The notes: generated from the letters alone by a model not told the origin. Shown: positions 51,611-60,980, counted from the first letter of the stretch. The stretch: DNA of 64,000 bases from Streptomyces nojiriensis (GCF_017639205.1 NZ_CP071139.1:2480001-2544000), one strand, 5' to 3'. Numbers and translations: made by a program.

Positions 51611-52471
51611 TCAGTCGAAGACCGAGGCGCAGGTGGTCCGTTCGGCGTTGGCCGGGTCGAGGGCGTTGGCCGCCTCGTGCCAGGCGATCCGGTCGGTGAG
51701 GCCGATCGCGACGTGCTCCGAGAGGTCCAGGAAGCACAGGTCCTGGAGTACGACGTTGCGTACGTTCGGCCCGTCCAGGAAGGCGCTCCGGTACGGCGTC
51801 ACCACCTCGTCGTACTTGGTCGCGATGACCGTGTACTTCACCCCTGGCACGGTGTCCCCGCCCTCGTTCAGCTTCTGCTGGAAGGCGGATCCGGCGATCT
51901 GGTCGGCGAGGCCCGGGGTCGCGGTGCTGATCAGGTCCTCGGCCCCGGGGAAGTACGGCAGGAGCTTGGTGAATCCGAGCAGGGTGGTGCCGTGGTTGTC
52001 GGGGGCGAGCCCGACCAGCGCGTTGACCTTCTGGGCGCCGCCGAGGAACTTCAGGTAGTAGCGCGGCATCATGCCGCCCTGCGAGTGCCCGATGATGTCG
52101 GTCTTGGCGGAGCCGGTGGCGGCGAGCACCTTGTCGACGAAGACGTCGAGCTGCCCGGCGGACTTGTCGATGGGCCCGAGCCCGTTGAAGAGGGGGACGC
52201 CGGGCAGTTGGCCGTAGTCGAGCGAGTAGACGCAGTACCCGCGGTGGACGAGGTAGGGCGCGAGGCCGAGCCAGTTGTCCCAGGAGTTGCCGAAGGTGCC
52301 GTGGACGAGGACGACGGGGCGCGGGTGCGCGGCGGACGGCTTGCACGACCAGTTGTTCCAGCCGCTGCTGGGGGCGGCCGCGGCCTGCGCTGCGCCGGTG
52401 GGGGCGACGAGCGCGGCGGCGGTGAGGGTGAGGACGGCGAGTGGGCGGAGCAGGCGTCTCCAGGGCAGCAT
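51611..52471 (-). CDS. secreted alpha/beta-hydrolase lipase
   Basis: 286 residues with a clear signal peptide (PLAVLTLTAAALVAPTGAAQA). VVLVHGTFGNSWDNW is the oxyanion hole region and GHSQGGMMPRYYL holds the nucleophile Ser. The C-terminal half has the Asp/His of the triad in the VTPYRSAF and LTDRIAWHEAAN regions (approximate). This is a Streptomyces extracellular triacylglycerol lipase or esterase. ATG 52471 has GGAG 9 bases upstream. A palindrome TTACCGACGCGTAA lies about 120 bases upstream and may be the regulatory site. Confidence 0.9.
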   Translation of the reverse strand: MLPWRRLLRPLAVLTLTAAALVAPTGAAQAAAAPSSGWNNWSCKPSAAHPRPVVLVHGTFGNSWDNWLGLAPYLVHRGYCVYSLDYGQLPGVPLFNGLGPIDKSAGQLDVFVDKVLAATGSAKTDIIGHSQGGMMPRYYLKFLGGAQKVNALVGLAPDNHGTTLLGFTKLLPYFPGAEDLISTATPGLADQIAGSAFQQKLNEGGDTVPGVKYTVIATKYDEVVTPYRSAFLDGPNVRNVVLQDLCFLDLSEHVAIGLTDRIAWHEAANALDPANAERTTCASVFD

Positions 52472-52589
52472 CGGGTGATCTCCTCGCGGGTCGACTCAGG
52501 GGGATGAGCGTGGGGGTTCGTCCCGTGATCCGGATCACAAGGGGGGAGCTGCTGCCGCTAAATTACGGGCGAGTAGCAATACAGGGAAG

Positions 52590-52603
52590 TTACGCGTCGG
52601 TAA
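52590..52603. promoter_or_regulatory. operator-like palindrome before the lipase
   Basis: On the minus strand TTACCGACGCGTAA has TTAC and GTAA arms around six bases, about 120 bases before the lipase start. It is the only dyad in this 181-base region. Confidence 0.4.
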
Positions 52604-52652
52604 AAACTCGCGCGTCGCCCGGGCGGCCGCCGGCAAGGAGCCGGACGGACCG

Positions 52653-53672
52653 TCAGGCGGCCAGCGTGCCGCGGGCGATCGCGTGCGGCCCGAAGCGCGC
52701 GCGGACCCGGTCCGTGACGGCCTCCAGGCGGCGGGCCTTCTCGTCCTCGGGGTCGAGGCTGAGCTGCCGCGTGGCCCGTTCGGCCGAGGTCAGGTCCTCG
52801 GCGCGCAGGGACAGCGCGCGGACCCGGGCCCGCTGGAGGCCGAGGCCCGCGTAGAGGGCGTAGGCCGTGGCGGTCAGGGCGGCCGAGTGCGCGGTGGGCT
52901 CGGCCAGGGTGCGCGTCCGGGTGAGCGTGGTGCGGTCGGCGCAGCGGACGGTGAGCGAGAGGGCGCGGCAGACCTGCCCCCGGCCCTGTTCCTGTGTACG
53001 AAGCTTCGCGCCGAGCTCCTCCGTCAGCGAGAGCAGGGCCCGCCGGTGCCGTACGGGATCCAGCTCGTCCAGATCGAAGAGCCGCTCGGCGGCGACGGCG
53101 CGGGCGGCAGCGCCCGGCCGGACGGGGGTCCGGTCGATCCCGAGGGCGCGCTCGTGCACCTCGCGGCCGAGCCGCGCGCCGAGGATCCGCCGCAGGGCGG
53201 CGGGCGGGGCTGCGGCGACCCGGCCGACGGAATCGAGGCCGTAGGAGCACAGGGTGCGGGCGGCCTTCGGCCCGACCCCGTCGAGGGCGGTGACGGGCTT
53301 GCCCGCCAGGAAGTCCCGTACGGCGGCGGGCTCCCCGGGGATCACCAGGGTCTCCCCGGGCCGGGCCTCGCGGGCCGCCGCCCGGGCCAGCATGGGGTTG
53401 CCGGCCACGCCGACGGCGGCGTCCACGCCGTACAGGGCGAGGGCCCGGACCCGGATCACGGCGGCCAGCCGGATGGCGTCGCAGTCGAAGTACCGCAGCG
53501 CGCCCCGGACCTCGGCGAGGACGGTGTCGGGCGCCAGGGCCTGCACGGCCGGGGTGATGCCCCCGAGCAGCGCGAGCACCCCGGCGTACTCCCGCGCCCC
53601 GAGCGGGCCCCCGTCGGCGGGGTACGGGCGCAGGCACATCACGACCCGCTCGGCGGCGGTCCCGGCGGTCAT
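52653..53672 (-). CDS. imuB: ImuB-like Y-family polymerase homologue
   Basis: 339 residues with Y-family palm/finger and helix-hairpin-helix sequence (ALDGVGPKAARTLCSYGLDSVGRV, about 135-160) and a C-terminal little-finger region. The Pol IV active site is not preserved: the N-terminal DMDAFF segment reads CLRPYPADG and the SxDE motif region reads EVRGALRYFD. Like ImuB, it would therefore be non-catalytic and act as an adaptor; QLSLDP near residue 300 resembles a beta-clamp binding motif. It begins ATGA at the dnaE2 stop, so the two are coupled. No imuA' gene is present next to it. Confidence 0.82.
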   Translation of the reverse strand: MTAGTAAERVVMCLRPYPADGGPLGAREYAGVLALLGGITPAVQALAPDTVLAEVRGALRYFDCDAIRLAAVIRVRALALYGVDAAVGVAGNPMLARAAAREARPGETLVIPGEPAAVRDFLAGKPVTALDGVGPKAARTLCSYGLDSVGRVAAAPPAALRRILGARLGREVHERALGIDRTPVRPGAAARAVAAERLFDLDELDPVRHRRALLSLTEELGAKLRTQEQGRGQVCRALSLTVRCADRTTLTRTRTLAEPTAHSAALTATAYALYAGLGLQRARVRALSLRAEDLTSAERATRQLSLDPEDEKARRLEAVTDRVRARFGPHAIARGTLAA

Positions 53673-56600
53673 CCCGCGCTCCCCGGGCTGGAGTGCCACA
53701 GCTTGCGGCCGGTCGCGGGGCCGGTGCCCGGCGGCTGGAGGTCGGCCCAGGGGTTCATCTCGTACCCCGTGGACATGCGGATCCTGCGGCCGGGACCATG
53801 CGGACCCTGCGGGCCCTTCGCCGCAGGCTCCCCGTCGGCGCCCGGGGCTCTTGGGTCGGCCGGCTCGGTCGCCGGTTCGGCGAGGCGGGCCGCGACCGCG
53901 TCCAGGCCGCCCGCCGCCCGCAGTTCCACCAGCTCCGCCAGGTTCCACGCCGCCGCCCCGACCACGCTCAGGCTCTGCGGGCCCCGCCGCTGCACGACAC
54001 CTCGTACCAGCAGCAGGAAGGAGTGGAAGACGGTGTGCGCGCAGCGTTCGTGGCTGTCGTCGAAGAAGGCCAGGTCGACCAGGCCCGTCCCGTCGTCCAG
54101 CGTCGTGAAGATGACCCGCTTCCCGGAGCGGATCGGCGGGGTCTGGGTGGCCGCCTTGGCTCCCGCGACCAGCACGGTCTGCCCGTGCTCGGTGTCCCGC
54201 AGCCGGCGCGCCGGGATCACTCCCAGTTCGGCCAGGAAGGCGTGGTGGTCCCCCATCAGGTGCCGGGAGGCGTCCATGCCGAGGACGCCCAGCTCGGCGC
54301 TGAGCCGTTCCGCCTCGGTCAGGTCGGGCAGACCGACGGAGGCCGTGGACCGGCCGCCCTCCAGCGGGAGTTGAGGACCGCGCACGCCTGTGGCCCGCTG
54401 CGCGCCGTGCAGTTCGGACACGTGCAGCAGCAGGTCCCGCCGGTTGGCTCCGAAGGCGTCCAACGCCCCTACCTGCGCGAGTCGTTCGGCGACCGGGCGG
54501 CCAGGGTGCGCCCGGTCCCAGAAGTCGCGCAGGGAGGCGTACGGCTGCCCCGCCTCGATCCGGTCCGCCTCGGCCTCGCTGATGCCGTGGACGTCGGACA
54601 GCCCGAGCCGCAGCCCCCACACTCCCCCGTCATCGGACACCAGTTCGATATGATGGGCGGCCGCCGACCGGTTCACGTCCAGCGGCAGCACCGGCACGCC
54701 CCGCCGCCGCGCGTCCGCCAGCAGCAGCCGTTTCGGGTACATCCCCGGGTCGTGGGTCAGCAGCCCGGCATAGAAGGCCGCCGGGTGGTGCGCCTTCAGC
54801 CAGGCCGACTGGTACGTGGGCACCGCGAAGGCCACCGCGTGCGCCTTGCAGAAGCCGTACGAACCGAAGGCCTCCACGATCTCCCAGGTCCGGCCGATCA
54901 CCTCCACCGGATAGCCGCGCTCGGCCGCCTTCGCCGCGAACCAGACCTTGATCCGCGGCTGCGACTGCGGGTCGGACAGCCCGCGCCGCACCCGGTCCGC
55001 CTCGTCCCGCCCGCAGCCGGTCATGACGTGGACGATCTCGATGATCTGCTCGTGGAAGACCACCACCCCGTACGTCTCGCGCAGCGCGTCGGCCAGGTCC
55101 GGGTGCGGGAAGCGGACCGGGGCCCGCCCGTGCCGGGCCTCGATGAAGGGCCGCACCATGTCGGCGGCCACCGGCCCCGGCCGGAACAGCGAGATGTCGA
55201 CGACCAGGTCGTGGAAGGTGGCCGGCTGCAGCCGCCCCACCAGGTCCCGCTGGCCCGGCGATTCGATCTGGAAGCAGCCCAGGGTCTCGGCCGAGCGGAT
55301 CAGCTCGTACGTGGCCCGGTCGCCCGGCGGCACCTGCGCCGGGTCGTCCAGGTCGAGCTCCTCCCCCGTGCCCCGCCGGATCTCCGCGACCGCGTGCGCC
55401 ATCGCGGACTGCATCCGCACGCCCAGCACGTCCAGCTTGAGCAGCCCGAGCTCCTCCACGTCGTCCTTGTCGAACTGGGACATGGGGAAGCCCTCGCCGC
55501 TGGTGGGCACCACCGGGGTACGGGCGAGCAGCGAGTCGTCGGAGAGCAGCACCCCGCACGGGTGCATGGCGATCCCGCGCGGCAGCGCATCCAGGGATTC
55601 GACGAGCTCCCACAGCCGCCCGTACGACTCCCCCCGCACGTCACGCAGTTCGGGGAGCTCCTCCAGCGCGGCGCGGGCGTCGCGGGCCCTGATGTGCGGG
55701 AAGGCCTTGGCGAGCCGGTCGGTGACGGCGGGGTCCATGGACAGGGCCGCGCCGACGTCGCGGATGGCGTGCCGGACCCGGTAGGTCTCGGGCATGGAGA
55801 CGGTGGCGACGCGCTCGGTGCCGAACCGCTCCATGATCCGCCGGTAGACCTCCAGCCGGCGGGCGGACTCCACGTCGATGTCGATGTCGGGCAGGACGCG
55901 CCGCCGCTTGGAGAGGAAGCGCTCCATCAGCAGGCCGTGGGCGACGGGGTCGGCGTGCGCGATCCCGAGCAGGTGGTTGACGAGGGAGCCGGCGCCGGAG
56001 CCGCGGGCGGCCACCCGGATTCCCATCTCCCTCACGTCGTCCACCACTTGAGCGACCGTCAGGAAGTACGAGGCGAAACCGTGGTAGGCGATGATGTCGA
56101 GCTCCTGGTGCACCCGCTCCCAGTACGCCCGGTCGCCCGCGTAGCCGCGCAGCACCATGCCCGCCGAGGCCCGGGAGGCGAGGACCCGCTGGGCGCTGCG
56201 GTGGGCCGCGCCGACGAGCCGGGCCTCGGGGAAGTGCACGGAACCCATGCCGAGGTCGCCCTCGGGGTCCACGGAGCAGGCCTCGGCGGTGCGCCGGGTC
56301 TCCGCGAGCAGGCGTCTGGCGTCGGCGGGGCGCAGGCCGGCCGCCTGCGCGATCCGGTCGGCGGCCTCGGCCATGGCGGCGGGGGCCTTGAGCCAGCGCT
56401 CGCCGCTGTCGAGCGGGTACGCGGGGTTGCGGGGGTCGATGGGGACCAGGCGGCGGGCCGCGTCGAGGATGTCGGCGACCGGTCCCTGGCCGGGGTCGGC
56501 GTAGCGGACGGCATTGGTCAGCACGGCCGGAACGCCCTGCTCGGCGGCGAAGCCGACGGTACGGGCGGCCAGCCGGAGCGAGCCGGGCCCGGTGCCGGTG

Positions 56601-57187
56601 CGGCCGTGGTGGACGGCCTCCAGGCGCAGGGAATCGCCGTAGATCTCCCGCCAGGGTGCGAGCAGCCGGACGGCCCGGTCGGGGCGGCCCGCGGCGAGCG
56701 CCCGCCCCACCTCGGAGCCGGGCCCGAGCAGGACGAAGACGCCCTCCCCGCGCAGGGCCTCCCAGGGCACCAGCGGGACCTCGGCGGCCCCCGCGTGGGC
56801 GGCGGTGACCATCCGGCACAGCTCGGCCCAGCCGGCCGCCCCGTCCCGGGCCAGGAAGACGGCGCGCGCGGCGGACTCGTCCACGAAGGCCCCGCCCTTG
56901 ACGGGGGTGCGCCGCCGGTACGAGGCCTCGCCGGGCCCGGTCGGGCCCCCCGACCCGGCCGGGCCCGTCGCGGGCGGGACCGCCATGTCCACTCCGAACA
57001 ACGGCCGGATGCCCGCCTGTGCACACGCCTTCGCGAACCGGACCGCGCCCGCGAGGGTGTCGCGGTCGGTCAGGGCGAGGGCGTCCATGCCCCGCTCGGC
57101 GGCACGCTCCGCCAGCCGCTGCGGGTGTGCGCCTCCGTAGCGCATGGAGAACCCCGAAACGGTGTGCAGATGCGTAAAACCAGGCAC
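53669..57187 (-). CDS. dnaE2: error-prone DNA polymerase III alpha subunit DnaE2
   Basis: 1172 residues. The N-terminal PHP domain begins FTHLHTVSGFSMRYGG; the catalytic Asp pair of the C-family palm is in LPDIDIDVES (about residue 434). The central and finger domains follow, and the C-terminal third holds the OB-fold domain (VLVAGAKAATQTPPIRSGKRVIFTTLDDG, part). The length and domain order match DnaE2, the SOS-induced mutasome polymerase. GTG 57187 has AGGAGG 6 bases upstream. A LexA-type box (57260-57274) precedes it, and the ImuB-like gene overlaps its stop. Confidence 0.93.
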   Translation of the reverse strand: MPGFTHLHTVSGFSMRYGGAHPQRLAERAAERGMDALALTDRDTLAGAVRFAKACAQAGIRPLFGVDMAVPPATGPAGSGGPTGPGEASYRRRTPVKGGAFVDESAARAVFLARDGAAGWAELCRMVTAAHAGAAEVPLVPWEALRGEGVFVLLGPGSEVGRALAAGRPDRAVRLLAPWREIYGDSLRLEAVHHGRTGTGPGSLRLAARTVGFAAEQGVPAVLTNAVRYADPGQGPVADILDAARRLVPIDPRNPAYPLDSGERWLKAPAAMAEAADRIAQAAGLRPADARRLLAETRRTAEACSVDPEGDLGMGSVHFPEARLVGAAHRSAQRVLASRASAGMVLRGYAGDRAYWERVHQELDIIAYHGFASYFLTVAQVVDDVREMGIRVAARGSGAGSLVNHLLGIAHADPVAHGLLMERFLSKRRRVLPDIDIDVESARRLEVYRRIMERFGTERVATVSMPETYRVRHAIRDVGAALSMDPAVTDRLAKAFPHIRARDARAALEELPELRDVRGESYGRLWELVESLDALPRGIAMHPCGVLLSDDSLLARTPVVPTSGEGFPMSQFDKDDVEELGLLKLDVLGVRMQSAMAHAVAEIRRGTGEELDLDDPAQVPPGDRATYELIRSAETLGCFQIESPGQRDLVGRLQPATFHDLVVDISLFRPGPVAADMVRPFIEARHGRAPVRFPHPDLADALRETYGVVVFHEQIIEIVHVMTGCGRDEADRVRRGLSDPQSQPRIKVWFAAKAAERGYPVEVIGRTWEIVEAFGSYGFCKAHAVAFAVPTYQSAWLKAHHPAAFYAGLLTHDPGMYPKRLLLADARRRGVPVLPLDVNRSAAAHHIELVSDDGGVWGLRLGLSDVHGISEAEADRIEAGQPYASLRDFWDRAHPGRPVAERLAQVGALDAFGANRRDLLLHVSELHGAQRATGVRGPQLPLEGGRSTASVGLPDLTEAERLSAELGVLGMDASRHLMGDHHAFLAELGVIPARRLRDTEHGQTVLVAGAKAATQTPPIRSGKRVIFTTLDDGTGLVDLAFFDDSHERCAHTVFHSFLLLVRGVVQRRGPQSLSVVGAAAWNLAELVELRAAGGLDAVAARLAEPATEPADPRAPGADGEPAAKGPQGPHGPGRRIRMSTGYEMNPWADLQPPGTGPATGRKLWHSSPGSAG

Positions 57188-57259
57188 CCGCGGCCTCCTG
57201 CTTCGCTCGAATGAACACCTCCCCCGCTCTCCACCATAGAGCAATTCGAATATCCGTGC

Positions 57260-57274
57260 GAAACACTTGTTCGA
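57260..57274. promoter_or_regulatory. LexA (SOS) box before dnaE2
   Basis: On the minus strand this reads TCGAACAAGTGTTTC, matching the actinobacterial SOS box TCGAAC-N4-GTTCGA with a T for C in the second half-site. It lies 73-87 bases upstream of the dnaE2 start. Confidence 0.65.
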
Positions 57275-57394
57275 TCACCTGACCGTGCGGCTCGGCGCGG
57301 CCGGATCCAGGCCGGGCCCCTGCGGGGTGGCTCGGCGGTGTGCGGTGCTCGGGCCGTCTGCCGGGTGCGGGTTGTGTGCCGGGCGCTGCCCGGA

Positions 57395-57771
57395 CCCGCG
57401 CCTCAAACGCCGGCGGGGCTGAAAGTGCGGGCCCGTGCCTCGGCGGGTGGCGGGGCTGGGTGTGGCGGGCTTGTCGGTTCGGGTCGGTCCGTGGGGCCGG
57501 GGCGGGGTGTCTCCTCGGCTCGGCGCGTGCTGTGTGTCTCGGCTGTGCCCGGCGGTCGCGCCTCGTCCTGCGGGGACACCCCGCCCCGTCCCCACTCCCC
57601 TTCCGCCGTCGAAGCCCTGCCGTGGGGCGGGGACACGCAGGAGGGTCCCCGCAGGACGAGGCGCGACCACGGCCGCCTGGCCGGGACGAGCCCGAACGCG
57701 CCGAGCCGAGGAGACCCTCGTGCGGGGCACCGCCCCACACCACCCAGCCCCGCCGGCGATTGAGGCGACCC
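57395..57771. repeat. ~375-bp imperfect palindrome
   Basis: Nested inverted arms point to one structure: 57395-57421 with 57745-57771 (dispersed repeat CAGCCCCGCCGGCG...), 57509-57528 with 57696-57715 (20 perfect bp) and 57554-57577 with 57645-57668 (24 perfect bp). The loop (57578-57644) is about 67 bases. It fills the gap between dnaE2 and the amidohydrolase gene (57188-57834). Reading frames inside exist only because of high GC; no real gene is seen. Confidence 0.7.
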
Positions 57772-57834
57772 ACCACGGCAGAGGAAGACGTGCCGCCGAG
57801 CCGTACACCGCCGAGCCGCCCGCAGGGCACCGGC

Positions 57835-59493
57835 TCAGAACGCCGCGTGGACCACCTCGCCCGCCACCACGACCGTCTCGGCGACCGTGCCCGGGATCTC
57901 GTCCGCCGGGACGGCGAGGATGTCCCGGGACAGGATCACGAAGTCCGCGGCCTTGCCCACCGTGAGGGAACCGCGTTCCCGCTCCAGGAAGTTGGCATGG
58001 GCCGAGCCCATCGTGTAGCCGTACACGGCCGTCGCCACGTCCACCGTCTCGGCCGGCTGCCAGGCCGGTCCGTCGCCGGACAGCGGGCGGCGCGTCACGG
58101 CCGTGTAGATGCCGACCATCGGGTCCATCTCCGCCACGTTCCAGTCGCTGGAGAACGCCAGCACCGCCCCCGCCTCGTGCAGGCTCCGCATCGGCCAGGC
58201 CTTGTGCCAGCGGCCCTCGCCCACGTTCTCCGCCCAGTCCTGGCCGGGGCCCGCGATCTCCGGTGCGCAGTGCCTCGGCTGCATGCAGGCGATCACGCCG
58301 AGCTGCGCGAAGCGCGGCACGTCCGCCGGGTCCAGGCACTCCACGTGGACCACCTGGTGGCGGGCGTCGCGCGGGCCGTTCAGGGTCCGCGCGTGCTCGA
58401 CCGCGTCCAGGACGGTCCGGATGCCCCGGTCGCCGGTCGCGTGCACGAAGCACTGGAAGCCGCGGGCGTCCAGCTTCGCCAGCAGGTCCGCGAACTCCTC
58501 CGCCGGGTAGAAGGTCTCGCCCCGGTGCGCGCCGCATCCGGTGTACGGCTCCAGCAGGGCGGCCGTACGCGGTTCCACCACGTCGTCGATGTACAGCTTG
58601 AGCGGGCCGACCCGCAGCCGGTCCCCGGCGAACCGCCGTGCCGCGTCGGCGAATTCGTCCAGGTCGGCGTCGCCGGTACCGCGCGGGTGGAACAGCGCCG
58701 CGACGATCCGTGAGCGCAACCGCCCTTCGGAGCGGGCCCGTTCGAAGAGTTCGAGGTCGTCGAGGGAGTTCTGGGGCTCGACCACGGTGGTGATGCCGAA
58801 GCCGATGGCGTCGTCGAGGCTCTTGGCGAGCCGCCCGTACTGGCGGTCCGGCGAGGCCCACGGCACGCCCAGCTCGCGCAGGGCCCGGTGGCCGTCGCGG
58901 GAGAGTCCCTTGACGGCGAAGTCCTTGACGAACCCGGTGGGCTCGCCGGTCTCCGGGTCCACCGCCGCCGTCCCGAAGGGGAGGTCGGTGCGGTCCCGCG
59001 AGACCCCGAGCCGCCGCATGGCCGCCGTGTTCAGCCAGGCCGTGTGCACGTCGTACGAGAGCACGATCGCCGGGGTGTCCCCGGTGACCGGGTCCAGGTC
59101 GGCGGCGCACGGCATCCGCCCGCCCGGGATGGCGGAGTAGTCGAAGGCCTCGGCCTCGATCCAGCCGGCGTCCGGGTTGGCCTGCCGCCAGGCCAGGATC
59201 CGTTCGTGGATGCCCTCCAGGGTGCGCACCCCGGCGAGCTGGACGCAGTCCGCGTCGGAGCCGAGCCGGACGTGGTTGTGGGCGTCGATGAAGCCCGGCA
59301 GGACGAGCTTGCCGCCCGCGTCGATCCGCCGGGTGTCCGGGCCGGCCCAGGCGGCGGCCCCGGTGTCCGGGCCGACCCAGACGATCCGCCCGTCGTGGAC
59401 GGCGAGGGCTTCGGCCTCGGGCAGGTCGGGATCGACGGTGTGGATCCGGGCTCCGGTGAGCAGCAGGTCGGCGGGGAAGGGGTGGCGTGCCAT
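57835..59493 (-). CDS. YtcJ-like metal-dependent amidohydrolase
   Basis: 552 residues, amidohydrolase superfamily. VLPGFIDAHNHVRLGSDADC carries the HxH metal site, KLYIDDVVEPRTAALLEPY supplies the conserved Lys strand, and HATGDRG, HVECLDP and SSDWNVAEMDP give the later metal His and catalytic Asp. ATG 59493 has GGAG 9 bases upstream; ATG 59508 is in frame but has no ribosome site. It follows the NCS1 permease gene by 32 bases, so the transporter probably imports its nitrogenous substrate. Confidence 0.9.
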   Translation of the reverse strand: MARHPFPADLLLTGARIHTVDPDLPEAEALAVHDGRIVWVGPDTGAAAWAGPDTRRIDAGGKLVLPGFIDAHNHVRLGSDADCVQLAGVRTLEGIHERILAWRQANPDAGWIEAEAFDYSAIPGGRMPCAADLDPVTGDTPAIVLSYDVHTAWLNTAAMRRLGVSRDRTDLPFGTAAVDPETGEPTGFVKDFAVKGLSRDGHRALRELGVPWASPDRQYGRLAKSLDDAIGFGITTVVEPQNSLDDLELFERARSEGRLRSRIVAALFHPRGTGDADLDEFADAARRFAGDRLRVGPLKLYIDDVVEPRTAALLEPYTGCGAHRGETFYPAEEFADLLAKLDARGFQCFVHATGDRGIRTVLDAVEHARTLNGPRDARHQVVHVECLDPADVPRFAQLGVIACMQPRHCAPEIAGPGQDWAENVGEGRWHKAWPMRSLHEAGAVLAFSSDWNVAEMDPMVGIYTAVTRRPLSGDGPAWQPAETVDVATAVYGYTMGSAHANFLERERGSLTVGKAADFVILSRDILAVPADEIPGTVAETVVVAGEVVHAAF

Positions 59494-59525
59494 GTGGGGG
59501 TGCTCCATTGGGTGTGCGGTGCGGT

Positions 59526-60920
59526 TCAGGCGGCCGGGACGTACGCCGCGACCCGGCGGCGGGTGAGGGCCCAGTAGGTGAGTCCGGAGACGACCGAGCC
59601 GAGCAGGGTGAGGTCGGCGCCGCCGAGCGGGGCGACCAGTGGCCCGGTCCAGAGCTCGGAGTCGCAGGTCAGGGCGGCGAAGGCCATTCCGGCGAGCAGG
59701 GCGGTGATGCCGGCGGGGTGGTAGCCGGAGCGGTACCAGTAGGCGCCCGCGCTGCCTGCGTGCAGCGCGTCGGCGTCGTAGTGGCAGCGGCGCAGCAGCA
59801 TGTCGGCGAGGAAGACTCCGCCCCAGGGGGCGAACACGATGATCAGCAGGGAGAGGAAGGAGAGGAGGGAGGTGGTGAAGTCGGTGAGGAACAGCGCGGC
59901 GAGCGAGCCGGCGGCGGTGACGGCGGCGCTGATGACGATGGCCCGGGCGCGGCTCCAGGGGATGCCGAGGACCTGGAGGTTCAGGCTGGAGGAGTAGAGC
60001 GTGATGATCGAGTTGGTGACCGAGCCGCCGAGCACGAGGGCCAGGAACAGCGGCTGGAACCAGCCGGGCAGCAGACTCTCGGCGCCGGCGACCGCGTCGG
60101 TCATGTCGGTCCGGGTGGCGGCGGCGACGCCCGCGACGCCGAGGGCGACCGAGGAGAGGAAGCCACCGAGGGCGCCCATCCAGGTGATGGACTTCAGCGA
60201 GGTGGTCCGGGGCAGGTAGCGGGTGTAGTCGGCGGGCATGGGCAGGTACGAGAAGGGTCCGGCGAGCATGACCACGAAGGCGAGGCTCCAGCCGGAGAGG
60301 CCGGGTGCGGCGGCGGCCGGGGCGGCGGTGTCGGTGCCGGGCAGGACGAAGAGGAGCAGGATGCCGAAGCCGGCGGCGAGGACGTAGGCCATCCAGCGTT
60401 CGGCGAACTGCACGGTGGCGTGGCCCCACATGGCGACGGCGAAGGTCAGCGCGAGGGTGACCAGGAGGGCGACGGCGCGGCCGGCGGTGCCGCCCTGCCA
60501 GCCGATCTCGGCGAAGAAGACTTCCAGCGCGAGGGTGCCCACCACGGTGTTGACGATGGTGTAGCCGATGCTCACCACCCAGTTGAGGACGCCGGCCGGG
60601 AGGTTGCCGCGCACTCCGAAGGTGGCGCGGGAGATGACCAGGGTGGCGGTGCCGGTGCGGATGCCGCTGAGTCCGGCGGCGCTGATGGCGAAGAAGGAGA
60701 GTCCGCCGATCACGACCACGGCGGTGGCCTGCCAGAAGGAGAGCCCGAAGGCGACGGCGAGGGCGCCGTTGATCACGTAGGTGAAGGTGAGGTTGGAGCC
60801 GAACCAGAGCCAGAAGAGGTCCTTGGCGCTGCCGTGGCGTTCGGCGTCCGGAATCGGGTCGATCCCGTGGGTTTCGACCCGGAACACCTCGTCGACGTCG
60901 ACTGTCTCCTGCTGTCCCAT
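59526..60920 (-). CDS. NCS1-family nucleobase/cation symporter
   Basis: 464 residues, about 12 membrane segments. The N-terminus GIDPIPDAERHGSAKDLFWLWFGSN is the typical NCS1 opening (residues 19-43), with SRATFGVRGN near 98-107. It imports purines, cytosine, hydantoin or allantoin-like compounds with H+ or Na+; the exact substrate is unknown. It is the first gene of the permease-amidohydrolase operon and is divergent from a TetR gene. Two CTTGAATGG-type operators are in the space between. Confidence 0.92.
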   Translation of the reverse strand: MGQQETVDVDEVFRVETHGIDPIPDAERHGSAKDLFWLWFGSNLTFTYVINGALAVAFGLSFWQATAVVVIGGLSFFAISAAGLSGIRTGTATLVISRATFGVRGNLPAGVLNWVVSIGYTIVNTVVGTLALEVFFAEIGWQGGTAGRAVALLVTLALTFAVAMWGHATVQFAERWMAYVLAAGFGILLLFVLPGTDTAAPAAAAPGLSGWSLAFVVMLAGPFSYLPMPADYTRYLPRTTSLKSITWMGALGGFLSSVALGVAGVAAATRTDMTDAVAGAESLLPGWFQPLFLALVLGGSVTNSIITLYSSSLNLQVLGIPWSRARAIVISAAVTAAGSLAALFLTDFTTSLLSFLSLLIIVFAPWGGVFLADMLLRRCHYDADALHAGSAGAYWYRSGYHPAGITALLAGMAFAALTCDSELWTGPLVAPLGGADLTLLGSVVSGLTYWALTRRRVAAYVPAA

Positions 60921-60943
60921 GAGGACCCCTGACCTTGAGCGAT

Positions 60944-60980
60944 CTTGAATGGCGTTCTAATTTCTTGAATGGCATTCAAG
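60944..60980. promoter_or_regulatory. two tandem TetR operators between permease and tetR
   Basis: CTTGAATGGCATTCAAG (60964-60980) is a perfect dyad with 8-base arms. CTTGAATGGCGTTCTAA (60944-60960) is a degenerate copy 20 bases (about two helix turns) upstream, so two dimers would sit on the same face. They lie 24-60 bases from the permease start and 78-114 from tetR. Confidence 0.75.

Noticed and set aside
57435..57834. Several long open frames between dnaE2 and the amidohydrolase
   Set aside because: They cross a long palindrome with composition unlike coding DNA and have no recognisable motifs or ribosome sites.
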